DNA of 64,000 bases from Adenophora triphylla var. japonica. Its lineage: Eukaryota; Streptophyta; Magnoliopsida; Asterales; Campanulaceae. The notes under the pieces are model-generated. The model worked only from the letters and a program-made list of their open reading frames with translations, was not told the origin of the DNA and did no database searches. The stretch spans positions 62,001 to 126,000 of the forward strand of contig JAFEMH010005418.1 in assembly GCA_022495995.1 (NCBI GenBank), given 5' to 3'. This document shows positions 33,785 through 45,089 of this stretch, piece by piece. Position 1 is the stretch's first letter. The number at the start of each line of letters is the position of its first letter. Position numbers and translations under genes: made by a program.

Positions 33785-36211
33785 CTACTCTGAGTCATCT
33801 CCATCATCCTCTCCATCATCATCCTCTCCATCATCTTCATCCTCGCCGTCATCCTCAACCTCCTCAGGCTCATCGTCGGGATCGTCAGAAGGTGCCTCGT
33901 AGGCTATGGTCCCCGTGCGGTAATAGTCATCAAGCTCAGTGATGACAGTAGAATCAAGCTCATAATCTGTGGCTGTCTCAGCCCCACCATCCTCATCATC
34001 ATCATCGTCAATCTCAATGGGTCCGTGAAGAGGCACATTTGGCCTCTTTGTCCGAGGCCTCGGTCCACTAATGCCCCCACTGGTGCCTGCGTCATCAGTG
34101 CGGCTCTTCTTCTTTCTCGGCTGGCCAGGTGGAGAGATATCGATCGAACCCTGCGACCGACACTGATTCTTCCAAAAGCTCATACCTCTCTGGAGCTTGC
34201 CAATCATGCCCACAGCGCCGGTATAAGCCCTGGTCAAGTGCCTGTAAGCCTGAGCCGACACTGCTACAAGCGGACATAATAAGTGTCGAATGCGGTTCTT
34301 GATAAATGTAAAGAGATGCAATCAATCCAAAAGACGTAAGGAACAGTACTTACAGATCTAGAACCTCGCGGGAGCACCAGATGAGGATGAGTCTGTGACA
34401 TATCAATATGAGCTCGCCTCATGCGACCGCCACCCTGGTAATCAATGAAAGTCAGGGGCAAAAGAGGTCTAGCCACATAGCCAGTCGAGGGTCCCGCACT
34501 CTGAGCACCATAACCAACCCTGGTCTATGGGGACTGAAGATGCCTAGCCATGTACAATGTGTAATCCCCATCCCGTGTGAAGAGATGTGCCGCCATGCCT
34601 ACAATCAAAGCATCTACATTCGCCAACTAGCGAGGCAGCCACATCCTAGCTGGAGGATCATTAGGGATCCGAGCATGCCTATTGGGCCCATGCTGTCTGT
34701 ACACTCTCTCTCCTAAGTACAAGGCATCTCCGAACAAGCCCACTAACAGCTTGCGACACTCTGTCAAGTGCGCAGCATGATCCAAATCCAGATCGTCATA
34801 ACGGCAACTCCATGGGAACATACTCAGCCTCTGTGGAATCCCTCTCAAGCACATCAGCGTATCATGATACGAGGCTGTAATCCTGCACCTCGAACCCTCC
34901 GGTGTCCTAGTCTGTCTCCTGGCACTCTTCATCCACCGTCTGAGAGCAGGAAAAGTGGTGACAGGAAACTCATCCTGTATCTGCCACTCGTAACAACCAA
35001 AATACTCGAAGGCCCAAGCCTGAAAAGAAGAAGAAGAAGTCAAAACAAGGAAAAAGGATAGAATGAAATGCGCAAAAGAAAAGAGGTCAAGATGAGAGAA
35101 TACCTCAAAAGCCAGATGACATCAAGTAAAATACTTCGCCCTCCCTCTACTGACGTCATCTAGAGCCAAATACATCTCGGCTAAACCAAATCACCCCAGA
35201 TAAATTCCCACGCATCCCGGGATCTCGAAGCTCCAAAGAAGTGAAATCGGGCAAGAGAGGCACTGTTAATGAACAACATGTCAGAAAAGCCTACCCATAC
35301 AAAAGCCCTCGCTAATCTCTCAGCTCTCAGCCGGCTCTCAACAGGATCATCAACCACAATGTAGTCCCTACTCTGTTCCCCAACCAAGCCATGTAGCTTG
35401 CCCAACTCATATCCATTCCCCTTCTTGATCTGGGGAACGAAGCCAAGCAAACTCATAAAATCGGCATCAGTGATAGGCTGGGGCTCAGCTCCCTGTGCAG
35501 GCTCCTCTATGTAGAGTGGCTCATCTGTAAAAGGCAATCCTGTGATGACCACAAAATCTAATGGCGTGACTGTCGTCTCACCCCAAGAGAAGTGGAACGA
35601 ATGAGTGGTCTCCCACCAAAACTCTCTAAACGCCCTCACCAAATCTACACTCCTCTGAGTGTCTCCAATGGCCTTCGCCATCTCAAAGAATCGCCCCAGC
35701 CCGACGGCGTAAATCATGCCCTTAGGCGAGTCTATCTGCTCCTGGCTACCCGGCAAGCTCTGCCATAGCCTGCCAATCACCTCCGGGGAACCACGGGCGC
35801 GTAATTTCTGCAAGAAAACATGGCACAAGTATTAATATCTCATGCTATTTCTTGAAATCATCTCAAGCAAAAATAGGTCAAAATATATCAATGTATAGCA
35901 TGCATTTAGCATCACATTTCCTAGGTCAATCTATGATTTCATGCCAGTTCATGATTCAATTCATAGCACAGTCTGAAGGCATTCAGTTCGAAGCAATTTC
36001 ACCCAAATCAAATTTTTTTCAAAAAAAAACCTAGGTCACTTACCACATCTTTCTTCCCGACATCCGAGGTATGCTCATCGAGCTGCGGATAGAAATCTCC
36101 CCTTTGAGCTTGCGGAAGAAAGGGCCTTTGATTCCTCTGCACCCCTTTCCGTCGATTGGCTAACTCGACATGTTGAGGAGCCCTTTTAGTCGGATATAAC
36201 CTAGGAGGCAT
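33785..36211 (-). pseudogene. T2 antisense plant-mobile-domain (PMD) gene with introns
   Basis: It is encoded opposite to T2 gag. Exon 1 (36211-36044, 56 codons from ATG) ends at GTAAGT. Exon 2 starts after TTTTCTTGCAG at 35807 in the right phase (KKDV|KLRARGSP) and carries PMD features: GRLWQSLPGS, FREFWWETTHSFHFSWGETT, TPLDFVVITGLPF. Exon 2 ends at 35104 (LAFE|GTATTC); exon 3 resumes at 35019 (AWAFEYFGCYEW) and ends near 34354 at GTAAGT; exon 4 runs 34260-33785 with a basic PRKKKSRTDD signal and an acidic tail. A frameshift near 35180, TGA near 35115 and two TAG in exon 3 break it, and the exon 3/4 phase does not match. PMD proteins in Arabidopsis (MAIN, MAIL1) act in silencing; a role here is unknown. 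Confidence 0.7.
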
Positions 36212-36608
36212 TCTCCAATTGAATCGGGCTCAAGATGTTTAATCTCTCTCGATTCCTCTCAAGTTCTCCCTCTGATGTTTGCTCTCTTTCTCTTCTCGCT
36301 GTCGCCTCCCTCTCAATTTCAAGCCTAATTGAATTTCAAATGGCGACTGTGCGAATTTTAAATGAATCACAACCGGCCTATTATGTCGTGCGACATACTA
36401 AGCCCCTGTGGCTTGTTTTTACAATTTTGCCCTTGAAGGCTCCATTTTACAATTTTGTCCCCCGTAGGCATCTTTTACCCTTTATGCCCCTGGCATTTCT
36501 AATCATTTTCAACCAAATTTTCCCTCCAGTGCCCCCGAGGCCTATTTTACAAATTTACCTCTGTGACTCATTTTATTTGCCCTTGGCATTTTCAATTCTA
36601 TTTTCAAA

Positions 36609-36960
36609 TAATCGGGTACGTCCCGTTGCTTTATAAAAAATTATCGGGTCCTTCCCACTTTTTTATGAAAAAATTATCGGGTACGTCCCGTTTCTTTACA
36701 AAAATTATCAGGGTACGTCCCGTTTCTTTAATAAAATTATCAGGGTACGTCCCACTTTATTTACAAAATTATCGGGTCCTTCCCACTTTTTTATGAAAAA
36801 ATTATCGGGTACGTCCCGTTTCTTTACAAAAATGATCAGGTACGTCCCGTTGCTTTACAAAAATGATCAGGGTACATCCCACTTTATTTACGAAAAATTA
36901 TCGGGTACGTCCCACTTTCTTTACAAAAATCATCGAGTCCTTCCTACTTCTTTACAAAAT
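36609..36960 (+). repeat. Tandem array A, original 3' copy
   Basis: Direct 31-33 bp units of the GGGTACGTCCC type, collinear with 28066-28415 with a few base changes. It lies upstream of exon 1 of the antisense gene, so it could also act as that gene's promoter region. Confidence 0.9.
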
Positions 36961-36979
36961 CCATTCTTTCTCGCGATCT

Positions 36980-37725
36980 CCGTTATTCCAAGTTGAAGGA
37001 ATAACATTTCGATATCTCTTTCGATCTCCGTTATTCCAAGATGAAGGAATAACATTTCGACCTCTATCGCGATCTCCGTTATTCCATGATGAAGGAATAA
37101 CATTTCGCTCTTTTTCGATCTCCATTATTCCAAGATGAAGGAATAACATTTCGACCTCCATCGCGATCTCCGTTATTCCAGATTGAAGGAATAACATTTC
37201 GCTCTCTTTCGATCTCTGTTATTCCAAGTTGAAGGAATAACATTTCGATATCTCTTTCGATCTCCGTTATTCCAAGGTGAAGGAATAACATTTCGACCTC
37301 TCTCGCGATCTCCGTTATTCCAGATTGAAGGAATAACATTTCGGTCTCTTTTGATCTCCGTTATTCCAAGTTGAAGGAATAACATTTCGATATCTCTTTC
37401 GATCTCCGTTATTCCAAGTTGAAGGAATAACATTTCGATATCTCTTTCGATCTCCGTTATTCCAAGATGAAGGAATAACATTTCGACCTCTCTCGCGATC
37501 TCGGTTATTCCAAGATAAAGGAATAACATTTCGCTCTCTCTTTCGATCTCTGTTATTCCAAGTTGAAGGAATAACATTTCGATATCTCTTTCGATCTCCG
37601 TTATTCCAAGATGAAGGAATAACATTTCAACCTCTCTCGCGATCTCAGTTATTCCAAGATAAAGGAATAATATTTCGCTCTCTCTTTCGATCTCCGTTAT
37701 TCCAAGATGAAGGAATAACATTTCG
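36980..37725 (+). repeat. Tandem hairpin array B, original 3' copy (16 units)
   Basis: Sixteen units each with GTTATTCC...GGAATAAC. Loop sequences vary (AAGTTGAA, AAGATGAA, CATGATGAA, CAGATTGAA, AAGGTGAA, AAGATAAA). RNA from this stretch would form a row of similar stem-loops in the 3' UTR. Confidence 0.93.
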
Positions 37726-38007
37726 ACTCAGTGGATTCTGAACTACGGCCTGGCTTGATTCTTCCGGGATACGTAGGTAGCCTACTTTAGGTTCAGCCAA
37801 TTCGTCACATATGACACCCCCTTTCCCCAGTGGATTCCGAACTACGATTATGGCTTGATTCCCACTCGGGATACGTAGGTAGCCTTTCATAAAAGGTCCA
37901 GCCACTCGACCAACTTGGTCACCCAATCCGTCTCGGCATTCACCAGATTGGATCCTTTTCTATCGACAACCCCACTCGCCCTGCAAGTGACGTTGCCGAG
38001 GGGCTTC
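37726..38007 (+). mobile_element. T2 segment between array B and 3' LTR, with polypurine tract
   Basis: Two related blocks, CAGTGGATTCTGAACTACGG and CAGTGGATTCCGAACTACGA, each lead into GGGATACGTAGGTAGCC, a motif common in TAT elements. The purine-rich GCCGAGGGGCTTC just before 38008 is the likely polypurine tract. Confidence 0.65.
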
Positions 38008-38192
38008 TGTAAGTATCCAAATCTGGCTCATACCTTCCGGTTAATTTTCCCGGCAATTCCGGTAATTTTTCCGGCAATTCCCCGGATTTTCCTAGAGTTC
38101 CGGAACAATTCTGGAACTGTTCCAAACCACCTAAGGGGAGAAGGGACTGCTTGGAGCCAAAGAAACACGTTTTTATTTTATGAGGAATTTCC

Positions 38193-38458
38193 TTCTAGAA
38201 GACTGCCACCTTGCATGTTTCTAGAAGAATCTGGATGTGGCTACTTATGTCGTGCGACATAATAGGCCATGAAGACTTCTAGAAGCTTGCCACCTTGCAT
38301 GTTTCTAGAAGGAACTGGAAGGGGCTTGTTATGTCGTGCAACATAACATGCCAAGAAAACTTCTAGAAGCTTGCCACCTTGCATGTTTCTAGAAGGAAAA
38401 CAGTTATGGCTTGTTATGTCGTGCGACATAATAAGCCCATGCAGGCAGCCTATAAATA
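38193..38458 (+). promoter_or_regulatory. T2 promoter: 84-bp triplicate with palindromes and TATA box
   Basis: Units start at 38193, 38277 and 38361 (TTCTAGAAG(C/A)(C/T)TGCCACCTT). Each carries a 16-bp palindrome with a two-base centre: TATGTCGTGCGACATA at 38246 and 38415, and a one-base variant at 38330. The last palindrome ends 20 bp before TATAAATA (38451). In a repeat of 84 bp the palindromes would lie on nearly the same face of the helix. Confidence 0.75.
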
Positions 38459-39419
38459 GAGGCCTTCACCTCTCATTTTGGGCACCTCTCCTTCAACCCT
38501 CAGTCCCCCTCTATAGGGAATACGCCCAGAAGCATCCTCTCTCCTCACATACCCCCTAAAACACACACTAATCCTCTAAAATCACTCACCATTCAAATAA
38601 ACCCACACACACTTCCCACACACACGAAGAACCAAAGGTTCTCACTGAACCAAGACTCAATCCCAGCCCCGGAGGTTGCTGATTTGAAGGCTCCTATATC
38701 TAACTTGATATAGGAAGTCGTGGTCTTCAAGGGTAACGATTTTCTACCCTTTTCCTTCCCCTATCTTCATTATATGTGAAATCTCTATGCTAAATGCGTT
38801 GATAATGTGGTATTCTGATTAAAGTTGCATGCTTTAGTGTTATATTGCTTAGATCCCTATCCATTTGCATATCATTTCATGTAAAAGCCCCGGCTTGGCA
38901 TTGTTTCTTGCATGAACACTCAAGATGAGTGTGGATCCCTCATATCCACACCTTCTTGAAGTATTCACTATTGAAATACATACTCTCTGAGATCTATTGG
39001 TGAAGTAACTTGGCTATATTAAAGCCTTGTTACCTCTGTAGATCCCAGCTGTAAGGTCTCTGCAAAGTGGCTAAGTATGTCACGCGACATAGGCAGCCTA
39101 TGTCACGCGATAACATTGGCCAGTTTGCAGAAACTTCATCTTTTCACTTGTAATCTGGCTTTTACCTTTCCATACTCCTTTGAAATGATCATATACATGT
39201 TTTTGGGGTCTATCAGTGAAGTAACTTGGCTATATTAATGCCTTGTTGCCTCTGTAAATCCCAGTTGTTAAGGTCCCTGCAAAGTGGCTAAGTATGTCAC
39301 GCGACATAGGCAGCCTATGTCACACGACAACTTAAGCCAGTTTGCAGGACCTTCATCTGTCCAGTTGGTAATCTGATTTTAACCCTCATCATGCTATAAT
39401 CTGATGTCTATCTGCAATT

Positions 39420-39800
39420 TAGATAGTATCTATGTACATAAAATGCCATCTTTTCATTAAAATGCCATTTTCATACATAAAGGTGCATCTTTTGCACCTA
39501 AAACCCATTTTCATACATAAAAAGCATCCTTTGCATAAAAATTGCATCCTTTGCATTCAAAATCTCTTTTCACATTAAAAATGCATCCTTTGCACCCAAA
39601 AATCATTTTCATACATAGAAATGCATCCTTTGTTTTCAAAATAACATCTTTATGCATCATTTGCACCTAAAATGCTATTTTTCCCATAAAAATGCCTCCT
39701 TTGCACAAAATCATTTCTTTAAACCATAAAGATCACTTCTTTAAACAAAAAAAAAAGCATCATTTGCAACCCTAAAATGTCATCTTTTCACTAAAAATGT
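39420..39800 (+). repeat. Degenerate repeats of CATCCTTTGCA type in the T2 LTR
   Basis: About a dozen imperfect copies of a 25-30 bp unit (TTCATACATAAAAATGCATC and variants followed by CTTTGCA), A/T rich, in the downstream half of the LTR. Confidence 0.75.
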
Positions 39801-40490
39801 CATTTTTATCATGCATTTCCCCCATGTCCCCATTAGCAACCTTGGAACGGACCGGTGTAAAAGATCCTATCTTTACATCGTTCCTTCCATTAAAGGTTTC
39901 ATAATCTCTTTAGAAAGGGATAACCTTGAACCCTATATCTCCGATTACCACTTAAGATGAGTATGAAGCATCTATATGAGCTCGACCGTCTTAAAGTGTA
40001 GGATTGATGGGCTAAGGACATTCCTTCCTAAAGAACCTCATTTTGGACTATAAAAGGGAGTCCCTCTCTCGATCACGCAAGTCCCGAGGTTAAAAAGCGA
40101 TGATCACAAGTCCAAGATGAGGACGGGGTCAAAATACCGAATACATAAAATCCAAGAAATCCCGAGCAACAACCAATAAATAGTTTGTACGTCCGAAAGA
40201 TAACTTGGGACATTCCCTCCCCTTTCATTCAAACACATGCACACAAGAAAGCACGCAAGCAAGCAAAATAAACGGAATCTAGGGAGACTTGCTACGGCAA
40301 GGCACCTTGGGTGAACGACGATCCGTTCTTCCCAAGGGGTAACTTAACTTTCGAACCCATAAAACCTTTTTTTCAAAGTTTTGAGGTAATCAAAATGGCG
40401 TGGCGACTCCGTTTTTCAAAATTAAACCGGATGTTTTCAAACTCGCGTGAATCCAACAACACAAAATTTGGGGCACACATTCACAGTAGT

Positions 40491-43400
40491 GTAGAGGCAC
40501 TGCTCCAATATCGTGTATCCAAGGCCTCCCTAACAATGCTGAAAACGTAACAGGGATATCAATCACTTGGAACTCCACCGCCATTTCCTTACCTTCGAAC
40601 AACAAATTCAATGAAACAATTCCCAAAACTGCTCTAGAAGTCGAATCATAGGCTTTGATGGTCTGGTTGGACGGTTTGAGACTCGTTGCATCAATATCCA
40701 GCATGCTCATCATTTTCACTGGAAGCACATTCATAGCCGAGCAGTTATCCACCAACACGTGAGTGATTCGGCGCCCCTCCAAAGGCACGACAATATGCAG
40801 AGACTCATTGTGTTTTGATCTATAGGAAGGAAAATCAAGCTCTGTAAAGGTGATAATATTTTCGTACTGGGCTGTCCCAATCAACTGACATGCCTCATCC
40901 GGAGTTGCATTGACGGACACCCTAGTCTTGGATAGAGCTTCTTCCAGTTTCAGTTTATGGGGATACGATGAGGTAAGCAACGACCACTGGGAAATATCGA
41001 CTTGAGTTCTCTTTAGCTGAGTTAAAATTGGATCATCTTGGACTACCTCCTCTCCAGCTAGCCTATAAGGATCTCGAGAAGCCTGGGTATTTGAAACTGC
41101 AATTCCCTTGCCCTTTCCGGATGGTTCAGTATTATCTGTTCCCATCATTCTGCCCAATCGTGTTAGCAAATTAACTTCCCGATTATCTTCAACCACAAAA
41201 CTTCTGCTGGCTTCTTTAAGTTCAGCCAGTATCAGCGAAGCTGAGCGAGTGCTGTACGGCCATGCTGCTTGCCTTATCTCATTTATTGACAACGGTGCAT
41301 CCAAACTACCTGCTATTTTGAGCTCTTCCAAAGAGAGTGGGGACTCTTTTGGAACCACAGAAGAGATAGCATTGATAACCAATCGCTCCTCATATTCATC
41401 ATAATCAACAGAATTATTTAAATAATGTAAATCATCGAGATACAAAACATAACAGAAATTGTCTTTCATTTCATCAAAACAATGGGTTACATCAGCAATG
41501 ACCTCCTTACAATTATTACTAGCGTTGCCACCTACAGACTCATTGAATTCTATCACATTCACAAAGTAGTCCTGACCAAAATCAATTAGATTCACATTGT
41601 TGCCTGGTAGAGGGCTCTTGATGATGTTGGGACGGGGAGACTTCTCAATCTTCTTCTCGTCAACTAATCCCTGGATGATTTTCTTGAGCGTGTAACAGGT
41701 GTTGGTGGTATGCTCGGGGTATTGGTGGAATCTGCAGTATTTACTTGCATCGAGGTTGGGGTTAGGGCGGAGAGGACTGTAGTTATCTAGTGGCTTAATT
41801 ATTCCGGTTCTGAGCAAACCATTGAAGACCTCCTCGGTGGACATACCAAGATCATCAAACCTTTGCTGCTGCCTCGACTGGAATCTTCCGCCGTTCTGCC
41901 CATTATTGTTTCCCCCTTGCAGATTGTTGACACTACTGTCCTTGGTCACCTCCCTTCCTTTCGGCGCCATTGAAGAGACCGGGTTAGCTGTTCGATAACA
42001 AAATCCTCCGCCTCCACTATAACCACTAGCATTTGCACTCAGAGTGAGATTGAAAAGTCTGTTTTTGCTTCGGGCACTTATCCCAACCATTTCTCTTAAA
42101 TCCGGGTACCATCCTTTTCCAATGGCTTCACGCAACACGGGTTTCACACAGGACAGGAAAATGTCTTTCTGATCTTGCAGAGGAATCAGTTCAGACAACT
42201 CGTTGAGCTTGGCATTCCATCTCTTGTAAAATTCTTTTATTGATTCATCATTCTTCTGAATAGTGCCCACTAAATCATCTCTGGTTGTGCGCCACTCGAG
42301 ATTTCCCCTGTATTTCTCGAGAAAGGTTTCAGTAATTTGGCTCCAAGTGGAGCGACCTTCTTGTTTTAGGGCAAGAAACCATGTAAGCGTCGGGCCTTTG
42401 AGGGTCAGATGGAAGTGCGAAGCCATTAACTCGGGTGTACAACCCATTGCCCCAATAGTCATCACGTAAGTATCAATATGGGTTTTCGGGCACGCTGTAC
42501 CGTTAAATTCCATCTTAGGCATCTTAAATTTGTGGGGGGGGGGAGGGGTGTCACTTGAGTTGGACTAACTACTTTAAGACCGCTGGAACCCACTGTTAAC
42601 TTGTCAATCTGTTGCTGCATTTGCTTTAACAATGCCGTCACCTCTGGAGTCATTCCCGGGATCTGAGGAATAGAAGGAGCAACCGTCGAGGAAGGTATTG
42701 GAAGAGCAGATGGAAAATCCGGAACATGCCTAATTGGCAGAGTAGCTGGGGGAGGCCAAAAGTATTGGGAACATTGATGTTGCTGTCCAACAAACTTACT
42801 GAACTAGGAACCCTATTCCCATACATGTCATACCCGTTGAACTGAACATTCGGCTGCTGCAGACCAAACTGAGCTGAATGGTATCCAAACTGACCTTGAG
42901 CTGAAAATCCGGTGCTCACACAGGGAGCTGAGTACGGAGTGGAACCATATATATGCTGAGTGAGAGGAGAACAAACCATAGGCTGGGAGAAGCTGCTTCG
43001 AAACTGAGACTGACTCTGAGGACGTTGCGGAAATCCGTCCTGACAAACTTGGCTGCCCGATAAGCGATATTGGCTATTCTGTTGCTGCGGAGCCTGGAAA
43101 ATACTCTGTTGCTGACTGAATTGCCCATACTGATAACCATCCTGATACACACTGGCTTGAGGCTGAGAATAGCTTCCTTGGAACTGAAAGCCATACTGAT
43201 CTTGAGGCACTGGGACATTAGGAGCTGGCGAGGAAGTCAAGTGAAAGAAGTTCGACGGCTGGTTACCACTTTTGCTGAATCCATACTGAGCACCTTGGCT
43301 GTGTATCTGGGAGGCTGGGGGAGGAACCCGTCCTTGGACATTCACGGCCGCTTTCGACGATGACATTCGGTCAGGACGAGGAGCATAATTCAGAGGAGGA

Positions 43401-43849
43401 GGCATGGCATGGTAAGTGGGTTGGGGTGCGGAGTGATAAACAGGTTGCATAGGGGAGGCAGATCCAAACCTATTATTTCAATCTTTGGTAATCTCTTCAT
43501 AGGAACCATCACCCCAATGAAGCACCGCAATTCCCTTGGCCCGCATGGGCTCAACAAAATGAGCGTGGGCTTCTTCTTCCCGAGCTTTAGCATTCTAAGC
43601 AAGCAAGTGAGATTCACGCTCCCTAGCTAGAGCGGCCTCCAGAGTGGCTCTCATCTCTTCCATGGACATGTCATTCAGACCTGACTGACCCATCGAGGCA
43701 GAATCCCCAACCGACTAAGTAGAGAAAGCATCACCACTTCCTGCCATTTCCGAATCTGAATCAACTGAAATTCCAGAAAATTCTCGAACCGCCTCGACAA
43801 CACGGACTAAACGGGCACCCGGGATGGAGGAACGGATCCAACTCGCCAT
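40491..43849 (-). pseudogene. T1 gag and aspartic protease (N-terminal part), cut by T2
   Basis: The start is ATG at 43849 (MASWIRSSIPGARLVRVV). A charged coiled segment, a long Gln/Pro/Tyr-rich stretch (43450-42780) and the gag capsid domain follow (WSQITETFLEKYRGNLEW, then LPLQDQKD-like helices). A CX2HX4HX4C motif (CRFHQYPEHTTNTC, about 41740) comes next, then the protease: ITHVLVDNCSAMNVLP, where the usual DNGS is DNCS, and LLGRPWIHDIGAVP at the T2 junction. Stops lie at 43715, 43595 and 43478 (all TAG or TGA), with frameshifts near 42760 and at a ten-G run (42534-42543). One base is missing just before the T2 site. Confidence 0.9.
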
Positions 43850-45067
43850 AACTGCAGGGGTAGATATATGGATTGATAAGGTGGTAGAGGAAGAGACTCT
43901 TTAGAAGGTACGGGAGAGGGAAGGATAAAGGGAAATGAGACGGACTCGTGCAATCATCTTATTTATGTTCAAGTAGAAATCGGTGTCTTTTAAGTCCTAA
44001 ATAAGGTTGGAAAAGGATAAGCCTTTATTTACGCAAACTAGACCTCAGGGGAAACCTAGAGACGCAACATTCAAATTATACCAAATGTTTTGTATAGAAA
44101 TCAATAATAGGCAATAATACCTAAACAAGACCTAAGCACTATGTGAGACGGACGAGCGATCCAAATTTCTGGAAATTTGGGCAGCATAACGGGCATTCTT
44201 GAAGAATTTCAAAGAAAAATCCGGCATGACCTCTCGTCGGCGCATGGTGACAATGCGGCATGATCTCTCGTTAGAACATGTCACGAGAGTGACATGTCCA
44301 TACGTGAAACCATGTTGCATTGGAAACATGCCCACACGTGCTAGGTTTTGGGATAGGTATATATGTCCTATTATGAATTTTGAAACAACTCATTTTAGTG
44401 TAATTTTAAAAATGTTGTATCCAAAAACCAACCAACGGGTAAGCTTTAAAGTGTGGCGCCACTTATGATGCGCTAGGGGGATATGTTTGATATTAGGCTC
44501 TCAAGCGTAGGCGACATACATCACCGTCCGCGATGCCGTCAATCGCACCCGAGGGTTCTAAATCTATGTGACGTAGTGTGCGGATGACTATGTTCTTTTA
44601 TTTATGAAAAATAAATTTTGAAACCATTTTTTATTTTCTTTTTATTTGAAAAGGAAATACAAACGGAAAAAACACACAGATACAGATTAGCAAGGTATAA
44701 TAATTAACTGCACATTTCGATCCAAGGGACTGCCCTTAGTCAAAAACCTGCACAACTGCTCAGTGGCCAGTTCTGTCGTGTGACACAGGACAAAAGGGTC
44801 CAAGGCTGTCGCACGACTTAGCTAGTCACTGAACCAGAACCTGAAATAGGAATCTAGCCCCTGCCTCCTCGTGGTAAGGAACAACTCACAACACCAGAAA
44901 ATAGCAACATAACAACAATGAAGCACACAATGGCACACAAATCTCACAATCCCATAAAATGCATATACCACACAAAGTCATTAATGATGCACACAATATG
45001 AACATATTGGATGTTTAAATGAATGAAAGCTTGACCCTCTTAATTTTGAAAAACAGGTTTTCAAAAG
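43850..45067 (-). mobile_element. T1 5' leader
   Basis: 1.2 kb between primer site and gag, without a convincing frame. Inverted motifs include ACATGTCACGAGAGTGACATGT (44276-44297, arms ACATGTCAC/GTGACATGT), CTGTCGTGTGACACAGG (44772) and GTCGCACGAC (44809). Confidence 0.6.
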
Positions 45068-45089
45068 ACGTCCCCAGCGGAGTTGCCAC
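45068..45089 (-). other. T1 primer binding region
   Basis: Read on minus, GTGGCAACTCCGCTGGGGAC follows the end of the 5' LTR. TAT elements keep a GGCGACTCCGCTGGGGA-like block at this point. The matching tRNA is not assigned. Confidence 0.6.

Larger units (their letters stand above)
27340..40485 (+). mobile_element. T2: non-autonomous TAT element with gag and PMD cargo but no pol (13.1 kb)
   Basis: It starts TGTAAGTACCC and ends CACATTCACA with the GTAGT duplication. The order on + is: truncated 5' LTR (27340-27453), copied 3' UTR segment (27454-29064), gag (29065-30465), non-coding (30466-33784), antisense PMD gene (36211-33785), 3' UTR arrays (36600-37725) and 3' LTR (38008-40485). No protease, RT, RNase H or integrase can be found, so it would need proteins from a relative. 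Elements with LTRs and only gag are described as TR-GAG; the added PMD gene is unusual. Its copied segments differ little, so it is young. Confidence 0.88.
38008..40485 (+). mobile_element. T2 3' LTR (2.5 kb), complete
   Basis: It starts TGTAAGTATCC after the purine tract and ends TTCACA before the GTAGT duplication. U3 holds three 84-bp repeats and the TATA box TATAAATA (38451-38458). Downstream lie further TATGTCACGCGACATA-like motifs (39076, 39294) and an A/T-rich zone of degenerate CATCCTTTGCA repeats (39420-39800). Near the end, GGCGTGGCGACTCCG (40396) matches the conserved TAT block next to the LTR end. Confidence 0.88.
27335..40490 (+). other. Target duplication GTAGT flanking T2
   Basis: GTAGT lies at 27335-27339 and again at 40486-40490, directly outside TG...CA ends. 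Removing T2 and one copy joins the T1 protease across the site as GAVP-STLHQ, apart from one missing base on the gag side. This sets both T2 ends to the base. Confidence 0.92.

Noticed and set aside
22667..43849. One very long intron joining the two halves of T1
   Set aside because: The intervening DNA has TG...CA ends, a 5-bp duplication and its own LTR, gag and cargo: a transposon, not an intron.
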